The notes beneath the pieces were generated by a model, which ran no database searches, had not been told where the DNA came from, and saw nothing but the letters and a program-made list of their open reading frames with translations. From positions 37,033,501 to 37,097,500 of the forward strand of contig NC_059365.1 in the NCBI RefSeq assembly GCF_019703515.2: 64,000 nucleotides of DNA, written 5' to 3'. Position 1 is the first letter of the stretch. The number at the start of each line of letters is the position of its first letter. Below, in pieces: positions 55,800-64,000 of the stretch. A program made the position numbers and the translations under genes. The stretch comes from Myxocyprinus asiaticus (lineage: Eukaryota; Chordata; Actinopteri; Cypriniformes; Catostomidae).

Positions 55800-57371
55800 C
55801 AGTGGCGATTTTAGGGGGTGGCCTGTGGTGGCCTGGGCCACCCCTGAAATCTCATTGGCCACCCTGTGGCCACCCCAGAACTGATTGGTAGTTCATCATG
55901 TTCATCAACACAAGAACGAAGAACCAATAGAAACACCTGTCAATCAAAGATGACATCTCAGGTCATTTGTTGATTTAGAGCCACACTGACCCAGGGTCAG
56001 TTTTATATTTCTGACCATTATAATAGTGGTGGGACTGAAGCTGTGTGAGCTGCTCTTTGATCAGTGGGGGGAGGGGCAGGCCGCGGGTGGCCAGGCAGGT
56101 GCCGCAGGTCGTGGGCAGCGGGCGCCAGGTCTGGAGTATAGTGGTCGGTCAGAAGCACGAAGCTGACACGAGCTAGCATCTACCTCCAACTTCCGTCGAT
56201 TTGTGGTCAAAAAGAAAGCTGTTATTTGAGAGGTATGTTCATCTAATCTAACGTTTAATTTATCCCGAATTTTCATGTGAATGTGAAAACATTTTTTAAT
56301 TGTTACAGTAGCTAGGTTAAAGAGTAAGCTAGACCCTACACCACATTCAGCATGTTATCTTTATATTGGCATGAAATATTAAATGCCATGTTTTCTGATT
56401 TAATGACGGAGGTGTGTAAAGCGTTTTACAGATGTATATGTTCAATAGCTAAAGTTATATATATATGGGGCTAACCTGTGTGTGAAATGGAAGGGTTTGT
56501 GCTGTGACTGTACTTTAAATCTTTACATGAGTTATTTATGAGCTCTTTATGTGTATTATTGGTCAGTCAGACCAATAAAATCTTCAACGTTTTTATACCT
56601 TATTTGACATTTTAAATATGCAGGGGCAGGGCAAATTGCACTTAAATGCTGATTTGACTAACTATTTTATTTGGTAATATTCAAAGTAATTGAAGCTATC
56701 AGAACATGTGGAAAATAAACCTGAATAGACACTGTAAATAGAGTTTTGTTTTTTAATGTATTCAGAGCTCAGTCTGCAATTTTGGGGTTTCTAGACAGAC
56801 ACCTATAAGCCCTCGTAGCCAATTTCACACACTGATTTGTACCCAATTTAACAATATTTCTGCTGGACAGTGCAGTTATAGCTAATAAATGAATGAATAA
56901 TTGATTGAATGATTGATTGAATTGCGCCTCAATCAGTTATCACCTGTACTTGTATCTTTTTATGATTATACACTATACCTGATGTTATACGCAGATTAAT
57001 TCTCTACAATGAGAATAGCTCTTAAAAATGTGGAACTGACTTTTCCTAAACAATTACTGATTTCAAAATGGATGTTATGTTAAAATAACCAGAGATTCCC
57101 AGAAACTGTAATAGGTTGAAATAGAACAGGAATAGAAAACTGTCAAATGTGAAAACAACAGTCTGATTTTGAATACAAACAATTCAGTGAATGCTAGCAT
57201 GAGTTTAAGAATTCATTTATTCTACATGTGTAGATGTTGAAGCAAAGCAATGCGATATTTACACATTTTGATCATGTGCCATTCATAAAGGTTCTCCCGG
57301 TATCGCCACCCCACACTAGGTCTGTGCCCCATCTTGGCCACCCCAGTAAAAATGTCCTGGATACGCCACTG
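55800..57371. mobile_element. hAT non-autonomous element, 1.57 kb
   Basis: A perfect 8-bp duplication acagacag flanks it (55792-55799, 57372-57379). The ends are CAGTGGCGATTTTAGGGG and, inverted, CAGTGGCGTATCCAGGAC. Both subterminal regions carry ggccaccc / tggccacccc clusters (55826-55875 and 57300-57345). The interior lacks a transposase frame; a GC-rich patch at 56066-56130 gives a spurious short frame. Confidence 0.85.
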
Positions 57372-57620
57372 ACAGACAGTCTTCAGATTGAAAGTGTAGC
57401 TATTTGATGCACAGAATGTCTATCTTGACAACAACATTACAATACTTTAAAATGAACTCGTCAGGTTTGTTGTCAAAGAGTGGGACAGGCTTTAAAGTTT
57501 TCTCTTATAGCTGCTTTGCAAAAAAAACAAAAAAAAAGTGAGCGGCAATTGAGAGTAAATGAGCAAGAGTGCAGCATTTAGAGTATCATTGAAAGTGTAA
57601 AATAAAGAGCAACCGATATA

Positions 57621-58493
57621 CATTGGCGGCTAAAAGTTTGGAACAATGTACATATTTTGCTCTTATGGAAATAAATTGGTACTTTTATTCACCAAAGTGG
57701 CATTCAACTGATCACAGTGTATAGTCAGGACATTAATAACATGAAAAATTACTATTACAATTTGAAAAAAAAAAAAAAAAAAAAATGTTCAGAACTTCTT
57801 AAACTACTTCAAAGAGTTCTCATCAAAAATCCTCCACATGCAGCAATGACAGCTTTGCAGATCCTTGGCATTCCAGCTGTCAGTTTGTCCAGATACTCAG
57901 GTGACATTTCACCCCACACTTCCTGTAGCACTTGCCATAGATGTGGCTGTCTTGTCGGGCACTTCTCATGCACCTTACAGTCTAGCTGATCCCACAAAAG
58001 CTCAATGGAGTTAAGATCCAAAATACTTTTTTCCAATTATCTGTTGTCCAATGTCTGTGTTTCTTTGCCCACTCTAACATTTTCTTTTTGTTTTTCTGTT
58101 TCAAAAGTGGCTTTTTCTTTGCAATTCTTCCCATAAGGCCTGCACCCCTGAGTCTTCTCTTTACTGTTGTACATGAAACTGGTGTTGAGCGGGTAGAATT
58201 CAATGAAGCTGTCAGCTGAGGACATGTGAGGCGTCTGTTTCTCAAACTAGAGACTCTGATGTACTTATCCTCTTGTTTAGTTGTACATCTGGCCTTCCAC
58301 ATCTCTTTCTGTCCTTGTTAGAGTCAGTTGTCCTTTGTCTTTGAATACTGTAGTGTACACCTTTGTTTAAAATCTTCAGTTTTTTTGGCAATTTCAAGCA
58401 TTGTATAGCCTTCATTCCTCAAAACAATGATTGACTGACGAGACTGATAAGTTGACCTTAAGACATTCCAGTCTATTACATACTGTGGCAACT

Positions 58494-58526
<33 letters not shown>

Positions 58527-58709
58527 CACAAAGACATTTTTAAGCTTAATTTAAAGAACGAAATAGCTTTCAGCTGTGTTTGATATAATGGCAAGTGACT
58601 AGAACCAAATTAACAATTTAGCATGATTACTCAAAAACTGAAATTAAGAACCAATTTCCTTCCGAAACAGCAAACTCTATACATTATTCCAAACTTTTGG
58701 CTGCCAGTG
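57621..58709 (-). mobile_element. Tc1-like element (family A), copy 2, complete with both ends
   Basis: Flanked by TA (57619-57620, 58710-58711). The ends cattggcggctaaaagtttg and, inverted, cactggcagccaaaagtttg match. On the minus strand it holds the same broken transposase as copy 1 at 26336-30062, with an identical fusion of TTDNWKKV to LDLNSIELLWDQLD. Poly-A runs at 57765-57785 and 58496-58524 are copy-specific. At 1.09 kb it is shorter than the 1.6 kb of a full Tc1 element. Confidence 0.9.
57809..58302 (-). pseudogene. Tc1-like transposase remnant (family A copy 2)
   Basis: Frames 58302-57982 and 58036-57809 together carry LTCPQLTASLNSTRSTPVS, VKRRLRGAGLMGRIAKKK, then after the core deletion ELLWDQLDCKVHEKCPTRQP and GMPRICKAVIAACGGF. 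Both catalytic aspartates are absent. The helix-turn-helix part upstream (58440-58310) is frameshifted. Confidence 0.85.
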
Positions 58710-58724
58710 TAACTGTGAGTGTTG

Positions 58725-59011
58725 TCCAGTTGTCTGACAGTTCCAACCTTCTGTTACGTTCACCTCAGTTTGACCCTTCACCTGGACACAACACCAGCAT
58801 CGTTCACCAAGCAAACCTTGTCCTTTTTGCAAGTAATCAAACAAGAGTAATCGTCAGAGTTGATGAAAGGCTTTTCAGTGGACGATTATCATTCGTTTTA
58901 TCAGTAAAAGATGACATACCAGGCATCATGCGCTGTTCTCCACTATTTTCCGTACCTCGGAACGGAACCACCTATATGATGGAGGTGATTAAGAATTGGT
59001 TAACCGACTGA
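58725..59011 (+). other. unidentified open frame next to the Tc1 copy
   Basis: A plus-strand frame entering from the transposon end continues through unique-looking sequence to TGA at 59009-59011. Its product includes NTSIVHQANLVLFASNQTRV and VDERLFSGRLSFVLSVKDD, which look protein-like but match no family I know. The first part (before about 58712) is transposon terminus, so any real exon would begin later. Without a splice acceptor that I trust, I do not call it a gene. Confidence 0.3.
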
Positions 59012-59050
59012 GACTGGGTTATGACTCTCTCTTTAATCATTCTAAAAGTC

Positions 59051-59455
59051 ATACATAATTTACGAGTTGGCTATTTCGTATGGTCTCGCAGGATGCTGTT
59101 CGCATAAACTCGTACGATTTTATCACGTGCAAATTCCCGGATGTGTAATGCGGAAGTAAGCACGAGTTCTACGCACGAGGCGTTAAGGACACACTTATTA
59201 ATATTATGCCCTAACCCAAACTCCTTATCTAAACTTAACCAATCAGTAGAGTGTGTAAACATGACAGGAAGCTGTTGTGTGTGACAGAAGCAAGTAATTG
59301 TCGCGTATTAAATGGAAACGATGTCCAGCAACGTCATTGGTTGTAGTGAAAGTCGTAGGAATTCAAACGAGTGCCGTCGCACGATATCATATGAATTAGC
59401 CAAATTTAGAAAAGTCGTACAAATCCTGATGATTTCGCCATGAGAGTGTGTTGGA
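59051..59455 (-). repeat. dispersed 400-bp repeat, minus-strand copy
   Basis: Inverse of 19559-19960: gagttggctatttcgtatgg, ctcgcaggatgctgttcgca, cgatgtccagcaacgtcatt. Divergence is moderate with small indels. Confidence 0.82.
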
Positions 59456-60233
59456 ACGTCTCAATGGATGAAAGTTTTGCCCTCGATCTCATTTTAACAA
59501 CTGTTGGAGCCCAGCTGATGGAGCACGAGACCACTCAACTTTTTTTTCTAAGCGTGCATGAACTGAAATTAATTGTTTGTATTTGTATTTTTTTAAATGT
59601 ACTCTTAAATGCATGGTTGTTTTTCCACTCTTTATTATATCCCTTGGATCTTTATAGCGATACTGCATGTATCACAAATTGATCTACAAAATGCCCAAAT
59701 AGTGTAAAATTTACAAAGCATGTTCAAGACAATTAGAAAATGATAAAATAGAATATATTCTGTTATATTTTTTTGTTTTATTTTTCATATTGCAAAGAGA
59801 TGACAACAAATAATAGATTCTGAAATTTTATGAGACACAACTGGCTGTCAAACACATACTGCTACACATAACACATACAGTAAGTTACACATATGTCTTT
59901 TCTCTGGCATTAATTGAGTCTAAATATACGTACAGCTTCATTTTCAGTAGCACACCCTAATCACATACACGCACAAGAGACTGATAAATCACAATTGTTG
60001 TGCAAAATGTGCACATAATCGACATGATATAGTATTAGTTATTTGTATGAATATAGTACTCACTTGTCTTGTAAGAAACAAAGAAATAGACATCCTGACA
60101 TAGTAAACTTATACAGTAGGCCTATAGATACAAAATAATCATAAAAATATGAAATAAGGAATAATAGATAAGAAAGATCTATTGCAACACTAATGTCACT
60201 AACGACCCTTTAAACTTTTGGGAATAAAGCAAT

Positions 60234-60236
<3 letters not shown>
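59456..60236. other. nothing recognised
   Basis: AT-rich intergenic sequence. Confidence 0.35.

Positions 60237-60280
<44 letters not shown>
60237..60280. repeat. (TA)n microsatellite abutting a Tc1-like end
   Basis: About 21 TA units directly before the terminal repeat at 60281. Confidence 0.95.
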
Positions 60281-60283
<3 letters not shown>

Positions 60284-61230
60284 TACTGTGCAAAAGTTTT
60301 AGGCACTTGTGAAAAATGTTGCATAGTGAGGATGTCTTCAAAAATAATGACAAAAATAATTGTTAATTGTTCAAAATAATTTAACAATTAACATCATACA
60401 AAGTCCAGTAAACATAAAAAAGTTACATCAATATTTGGTGTGACTACCTTCAAAACAGCCCCAATTCTCCTAGGTACACCTGGACACAGTTTTTCTTGGT
60501 TGTTGGCAGATAGGATGTTCCAAGCTTCTTGGAGAATTCACCACAGTTCTTCTATATATTTAGGCTGTCTCAATTGCTTCTGTCTCTTTATGTAATCTCA
60601 GACTGACTCGATGTTCAGTGGGGGGCTCTGTGGGGGCAATGCCATCTCTTGCAAAGTGCCCTGTTCTTCTATTCTAATCTTTTCTATTTGCAAAAGTAAT
60701 GGTTGGGTGTCATGTGCATTTTGTTGATTCATGTCTTTTATTTTGAAAAGTTTAGTTCCTGTTCCCTTGTCATGTGATTTCATGTTTTCCCTCCATGTTC
60801 ATGTGTCATGTTTCATTGGTTTATTGTTTAATTAGCTTGTTATCATTTCTGTTTGTTCATTGGTTTATGTTCTCCCATGTCTTGTATTTAAGCCTCATGT
60901 TCACCATTGTCTTTTGTCAAGTATTGAATGTGATTGTAGATGTTTAAGTCAAGCCACGTTTATGTCAAGCCATAGTCAAGTTCATGTTTATGTTTTATGT
61001 TTCACGTTTGTAGTTAGGGTTATTGATTATCACGTTTGGATTACTGCACTTGTAAATAAACTGCACTTGGGTTCTCTACACTTTGTCATCATCATTGCCA
61101 TTGCCAGCAGCCAGCAACTATGTTACATTGGGAGTCTAAAATGTATTTTTCCTATTGACACTCTAAAGTTGAAGATATAAATAAACATCTTAAGACAAAT
61201 GTTTTTGTGAAACATCTTATGTGTACAGCA

Positions 61231-61235
<5 letters not shown>
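60281..61235. mobile_element. Tc1-like element (family B), copy 1, carrying a solo LTR
   Basis: Starts cagtactgtgcaaaagtttt after a TA run and ends near tacagcactgtg before another TA run. The left 180 bp match copy 2 (61301-61589) inverted. The middle (60450-60700) holds decayed transposase sequence on the minus strand, e.g. the complement of caaaacagccccaattctcc. A solo LTR (60708-61127) is inserted in it. Confidence 0.75.
60708..61127 (+). mobile_element. solo LTR of the gag-bearing LTR family
   Basis: TGTCATG...TTACA with a perfect 5-bp duplication TTGGG (60703-60707, 61128-61132). It aligns with the LTR at 28187-28705 (reverse orientation): cttgtatttaagcc, gccattgtct/caccattgtctttt, aaactgcacttgggtt. 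It contains a promoter-like tatttaag and a polyadenylation-like aataaa (61056-61061). It was left by recombination between the two LTRs of a full element. Confidence 0.88.

Positions 61236-61288
<53 letters not shown>
61236..61288. repeat. (TA)n microsatellite between two Tc1-like copies
   Basis: About 26 TA units. Confidence 0.95.
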
Positions 61289-61290
<2 letters not shown>

Positions 61291-61300
61291 TGTATATATA

Positions 61301-61589
61301 GTAGGCTACAATGCAAAAGTCTTAGGCACATAAGATGTTTCACAAAAACATTTGTCTTAAGAGAGTTATATCTTCAGCTTTAGTTTGTCAATAGATAATA
61401 TACATTTTAAACTCCCAAGAACATGGAGCCCTGCAACAGATGGCAAAAAATATTGATTTAGCTTTTTTATGTTTACTGGACTTTGTATGATGTTAACTGA
61501 AAAATGAAAACTATTTATGTCATTATTTTTGAAGAAATCCTCACTATGCAACATTTTTCACAAGTGCCTAAAACTTTTGCCCAGTACTG
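61301..61589. mobile_element. Tc1-like element (family B), copy 2, short inverted derivative
   Basis: 289 bp. Its inverse begins cagtactgggcaaaagtttt and shares the first 150 bp with copy 1, then jumps to the opposite end (gtttaaaatgtatatt, acaaatgtttttgtgaaaca). It includes the intact site ttcttgggagttt where copy 1 holds the solo LTR. An internal deletion removed all coding sequence. Confidence 0.8.
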
Positions 61590-61599
61590 TATATATATG

Positions 61600-61610
61600 T
61601 ATATTTTATC

Positions 61611-61662
<52 letters not shown>
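61600..61662. repeat. (TA)n microsatellite
   Basis: Broken then long TA run after the second Tc1-like copy. Confidence 0.94.
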
Positions 61663-61665
<3 letters not shown>

Positions 61666-62197
61666 CTTTCTGTTGTTGTTGTTATACTATTAGTAGTAAT
61701 ATTGTTACTTAAGAAGTGGGTAAGGCCCAGGTAAGGGGTGGAATGTTCCGGCTCTCTTAAGACCTGAGGTATGAATTTAAGGGTTGATAGACACTCAAAA
61801 CAAAAAACAAAACAAAAAAAAGTACTAAACTGTACACTTTAAGGTGCATGGGCTGTCACCGGTGTGCTATCCTCAAGAGGAACTTTTTTGTACAACTAGT
61901 TAGTTATAACTTGTGTATAACTTGTTTATAAAGAATGTGTATATAGCTCGTTTTGGGTAAATTGTTGTACTATAAGGACCTACTGTGTATATACATTTTT
62001 TTTCCTCCTCTGGGAACAAAAGTGTTCCTGCACATCTTGTTTTCTGACAAAAAAAAAAAGTGTGCCATCCTAAATAAATAGAATATGCTGCATGATTGCC
62101 TATTTGTTTGTAAGGAATGTCCTATGCAATTAAGCATCAGCCTAACTGTTTTAAACAATTACTACACACTACACTAACAAATTAAACTTATGATATT
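61663..62197. other. nothing recognised
   Basis: Intergenic sequence downstream of il17b; a short caaaacaaaa run at 61798-61820. Confidence 0.35.
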
Positions 62198-62458
62198 CAG
62201 TGTTGGGTGTAATCTGATTACAAAGTAATGAATTACTCTAATCTAATTACTTAGTAAAAAAAAGTAGTTTAATGCATTACATTTCACATTCATGTTATCA
62301 GATTACAGTTGCTATATCTTTCAGTGAAGTTCATTACTTTTAAGTACATTATTGGGTTACACTTATTTCTAAAATAATAGATACTTATGTAGAATTCATT
62401 AAAAAAAATATCTATTTTGTAGTGGATTACTTTTTGAGCAGCTGCTTACCCAACACTG
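62198..62458. mobile_element. 261-bp hAT-type MITE
   Basis: The ends CAGTGTTGGGTGTAA and, inverted, CAGTGTTGGGTAAGC match. Flanking octamers atgatatt (62190-62197) and atgataat (62459-62466) agree at 7 of 8. The interior has the attacaaagtaatgaattact-type motifs common to this MITE group. Confidence 0.78.
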
Positions 62459-62566
62459 ATGATAATATAGAACTCAATATAAACACAATAAGTTTTCCCC
62501 ATTTTTGTTGTCAAAATGAGAACATCTCTTGTAATCATTTGAATCATAAAATCTTTTAGAACATTT

Positions 62567-62572
62567 TTTATT
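62567..62572 (-). terminator. candidate il17b polyadenylation signal AATAAA
   Basis: AATAAA on the minus strand, 150 nt after the il17b stop codon. It would give a short 3' untranslated region. Other weaker signals exist further downstream. Confidence 0.5.
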
Positions 62573-62721
62573 CATAATAGGGCATACATCAAAACTTTGT
62601 GTTTTAAGTTCACTTAACAGAGTGAATGCATCCTTTACTATTTCACACATAGAAAATCAAAGTATTTACAATTAGGATCAGAATTCCTCTTCTGTAAAAC
62701 AGTTGTGTGGGTCCCACTCAG

Positions 62722-62971
62722 CTACCCCACGATGCACGTGCACCCCACTGCGATGCTCTCCACCACCATTCTGTAACGGGGAATGCATTTCTTTTTTTTC
62801 GGTTTCCTGGTTGGCCGGTGGCACAGACGTCTTCGCACAGGGATCTTGGTGTAGATAAGTGCGCTGGTCATAGAGCGGTCTTCTTGCATGGTGAAAGGAT
62901 TGATGCATCCCACGCATGAGCACACGGCCTCGGGGACGTCCACCGGTTTACGGTTTACATCGTGATTGATT
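62722..62971 (-). CDS. il17b: il17b last coding exon (interleukin-17B, C-terminal part)
   Basis: A secreted cystine-knot cytokine of the IL-17 family, acting as a dimer on IL-17RB-type receptors in mammals. The exon encodes 82 residues after a split codon: INHDVNRKPVDVPEA, then CSCVGC, INPFTMQEDRSM, IPVRRRLC and ESIAVGCTCIV. The INPFTMQEDRSM and PVRRRLC segments are specific to IL17B among the paralogues as I know them. Cysteines of the exon peptide are at positions 17, 19, 22, 50, 62, 77 and 79. A lysine-rich stretch (KPKKKKC) sits where mammals have a proline-rich loop. The acceptor is tttctatacag|A (AG at 62973-62972) after a pyrimidine-rich tract; the stop is TAG 62724-62722. The first exons, with the signal peptide, lie to the right of the window. 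Confidence 0.95.
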
Positions 62972-63782
62972 CTGTATAGAAAGGTAGATGCATTACGCAA
63001 TGTCTCGTCTGAGCGCGCACACAGAATAATGTGCAATTTACTCATATTCTGAGATGACTTTTTACTGTTTGGGGTCCGAGAGAACCTCTGCTGCATATTT
63101 AAAAAATAATAATAGCCATTTCAAAATTAATCTATTATCCCAGCAAACACAAGAGGTTCCCCTCACGTTAGCGTAGGGTTCCCGTTTGGTTATTCTTGGG
63201 TGCAATTCCAAAAGTTAAAGGAACGTTCTGTCTTGGTTTTATTTTTTAAAACCATAAACCAACGTTCTGGAACATTCTAGTGACTGCAAAATGTTAGCTA
63301 GGATTTTACCAATTGAACTATATATATGTGTGTGTGCGTGCGCGCGTGGAGTGGACACCAACCAGAGCATAGTATTTTGTCACATTGTTTCATAAAGGAC
63401 TTGTTATTCACAGGGCATGTTTATAATCAGGTCTCATAAAATTAGGAATAGTTATTATAGATTCTTAGTGTCACACAAAAACCTTCCTGCAACATTCTGG
63501 GAAGGTTAGTTTATGGTTTTAAAAATAAAACCCTAAAAATAACCATTAGAGAATTTATTTTTAGGTTGTCACACAAAAAGCTCCCTGCAACATTCAGGGA
63601 ACATTAGTTTATGGTTATAAAAAAATAAAACCATTAAAAGAAAAAGTTCCTAGAACGTTAGGAATTGGTTAAAAAAGCAAAACAAATGAGAACCAAACGC
63701 TAACGTTAGGGGAACGTTTTGTGTTTGCCAAGATCCTGTTTGGCTGTTTTTGGGGAGCCAATCCTTAACATTCTATGAACTT

Positions 63783-63820
<38 letters not shown>

Positions 63821-64000
63821 ACCTTAAATTAATGTTCGCAGAATGTTTTAAGAACCAAAAGAAACTTTAGCTGGGATTTTATCAATTGCAAAAAAAAAAA
63901 AATGTTATATTAAATGTGTACACCAATTAGAGGATAGCATATGTAAATATCAGTTGTGTCACATTTTTCGTGAAGAAACTTTGAAACATGTTATTCATTT
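62972..64000 (-). other. il17b intron preceding the last exon
   Basis: Runs from the acceptor at 62972 to the window end. No upstream il17b exon was found in it. It contains a MITE (63141-63731) and a poly-T run at 63785-63815. Confidence 0.7.
63141..63731. mobile_element. MITE with 'agcaaacacaa...ttgtgtttgcc' ends, in il17b intron
   Basis: The left end cagcaaacacaagaggttcc and the inverted right end tggcaaacacaaaacgttcc match. Both are followed by a cccctnacgttagcg block. The interior has repeated aacgttctgg/acattctggg phrases and (tat)/(gtgtgcgtgcgcgcg) at 63318-63347. Non-coding. Confidence 0.7.

Noticed and set aside
62707..62919. Plus-strand open frame and overlapping minus frame across il17b exon
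   Set aside because: Shadow frames of the il17b exon. Likewise the il17b frame upstream of 62971 is intron read-through beyond the splice acceptor.
54421..64000. Possible miR-143/miR-145 cluster, which is close to IL17B in mammals
   Set aside because: Neither mature sequence nor its complement was noticed in this interval.
1..64000. CRISPR arrays, operons, rRNA or functional tRNA genes
   Set aside because: The tandem arrays present are microsatellites or degenerate fish repeats; tRNA-like boxes occur only in SINE heads. Nothing is prokaryotic.

Overview
This is vertebrate DNA, almost certainly from a cyprinid (carp/barb/zebrafish-like) fish. It is AT-rich, intron-dominated and crowded with transposon families I know from cyprinid genomes: Tc1 elements, Tol2-like and other hAT elements, a DIRS retrotransposon, and TTAA-flanked MITEs whose ends begin TTAAAGGAAT. 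There are no bacterial operons and no long host ORFs. Host coding sequence amounts to three short exons, all on the minus strand.

Host genes. Two of the exons are alternative first coding exons of ppp2r2b, the B-beta regulatory subunit of protein phosphatase 2A. The Bbeta2-type exon (54017-54095, mitochondrial-targeting N-terminus in mammals) lies 42.6 kb upstream, in gene orientation, of the Bbeta1-type exon (11367-11436). Both end in the same splice phase at the sequence GAAG|GT, so either can join the same common exon 2. That exon was not found and presumably lies beyond base 1. The third is the last coding exon of il17b (62722-62971), head-to-tail upstream of ppp2r2b and about 8.4 kb from the Bbeta2 upstream ORF. 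Both genes map to human 5q32, which supports the assignments.

Layout from left to right. 1-778: unexplained. 787-8378: a hAT-like element (8-bp target duplication) carrying a DIRS element (824-4905) and a Tol2-like element (5852-7891). 8379-8706: Tc1 3' fragment. 11.3-12.1 kb: Bbeta1 exon, leader with two upstream ORFs and GC-rich promoter region. 12.4-24.6 kb: MITEs, a SINE, microsatellites, a piggyBac-like element and a hairpin. 26336-30062: a Tc1-like element split by a hAT (26993-29866), which itself holds an LTR-retrotransposon remnant (27534-28705). 31.7-32.7 kb: a dispersed repeat with a TTAA MITE in it. 33370-34947: a nearly intact Tc1 transposon with a 344-residue transposase, flanked by a 115-bp direct duplication. 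37694-39545: a foldback element with about 500-bp arms. 40-53.7 kb: further MITEs, SINE-like repeats and a palindromic element. 54.0-54.3 kb: Bbeta2 exon. 55800-57371: hAT element. 57621-58709: second copy of the split Tc1 family, with the same internal deletion. 60281-61589: an inverted pair of Tc1-like elements, one holding a solo LTR. 62.2-64 kb: a MITE, the il17b exon and il17b intron sequence.

Functional reading. The window covers the 5' regulatory half of ppp2r2b (two promoters choosing the N-terminus and hence the cell location of a PP2A holoenzyme) plus the 3' end of a cytokine gene. The 42.6 kb between the two promoters is largely transposon-derived. Several paired repeat copies serve as 'filled' and 'empty' sites for each other, so the order of insertions can be read directly.
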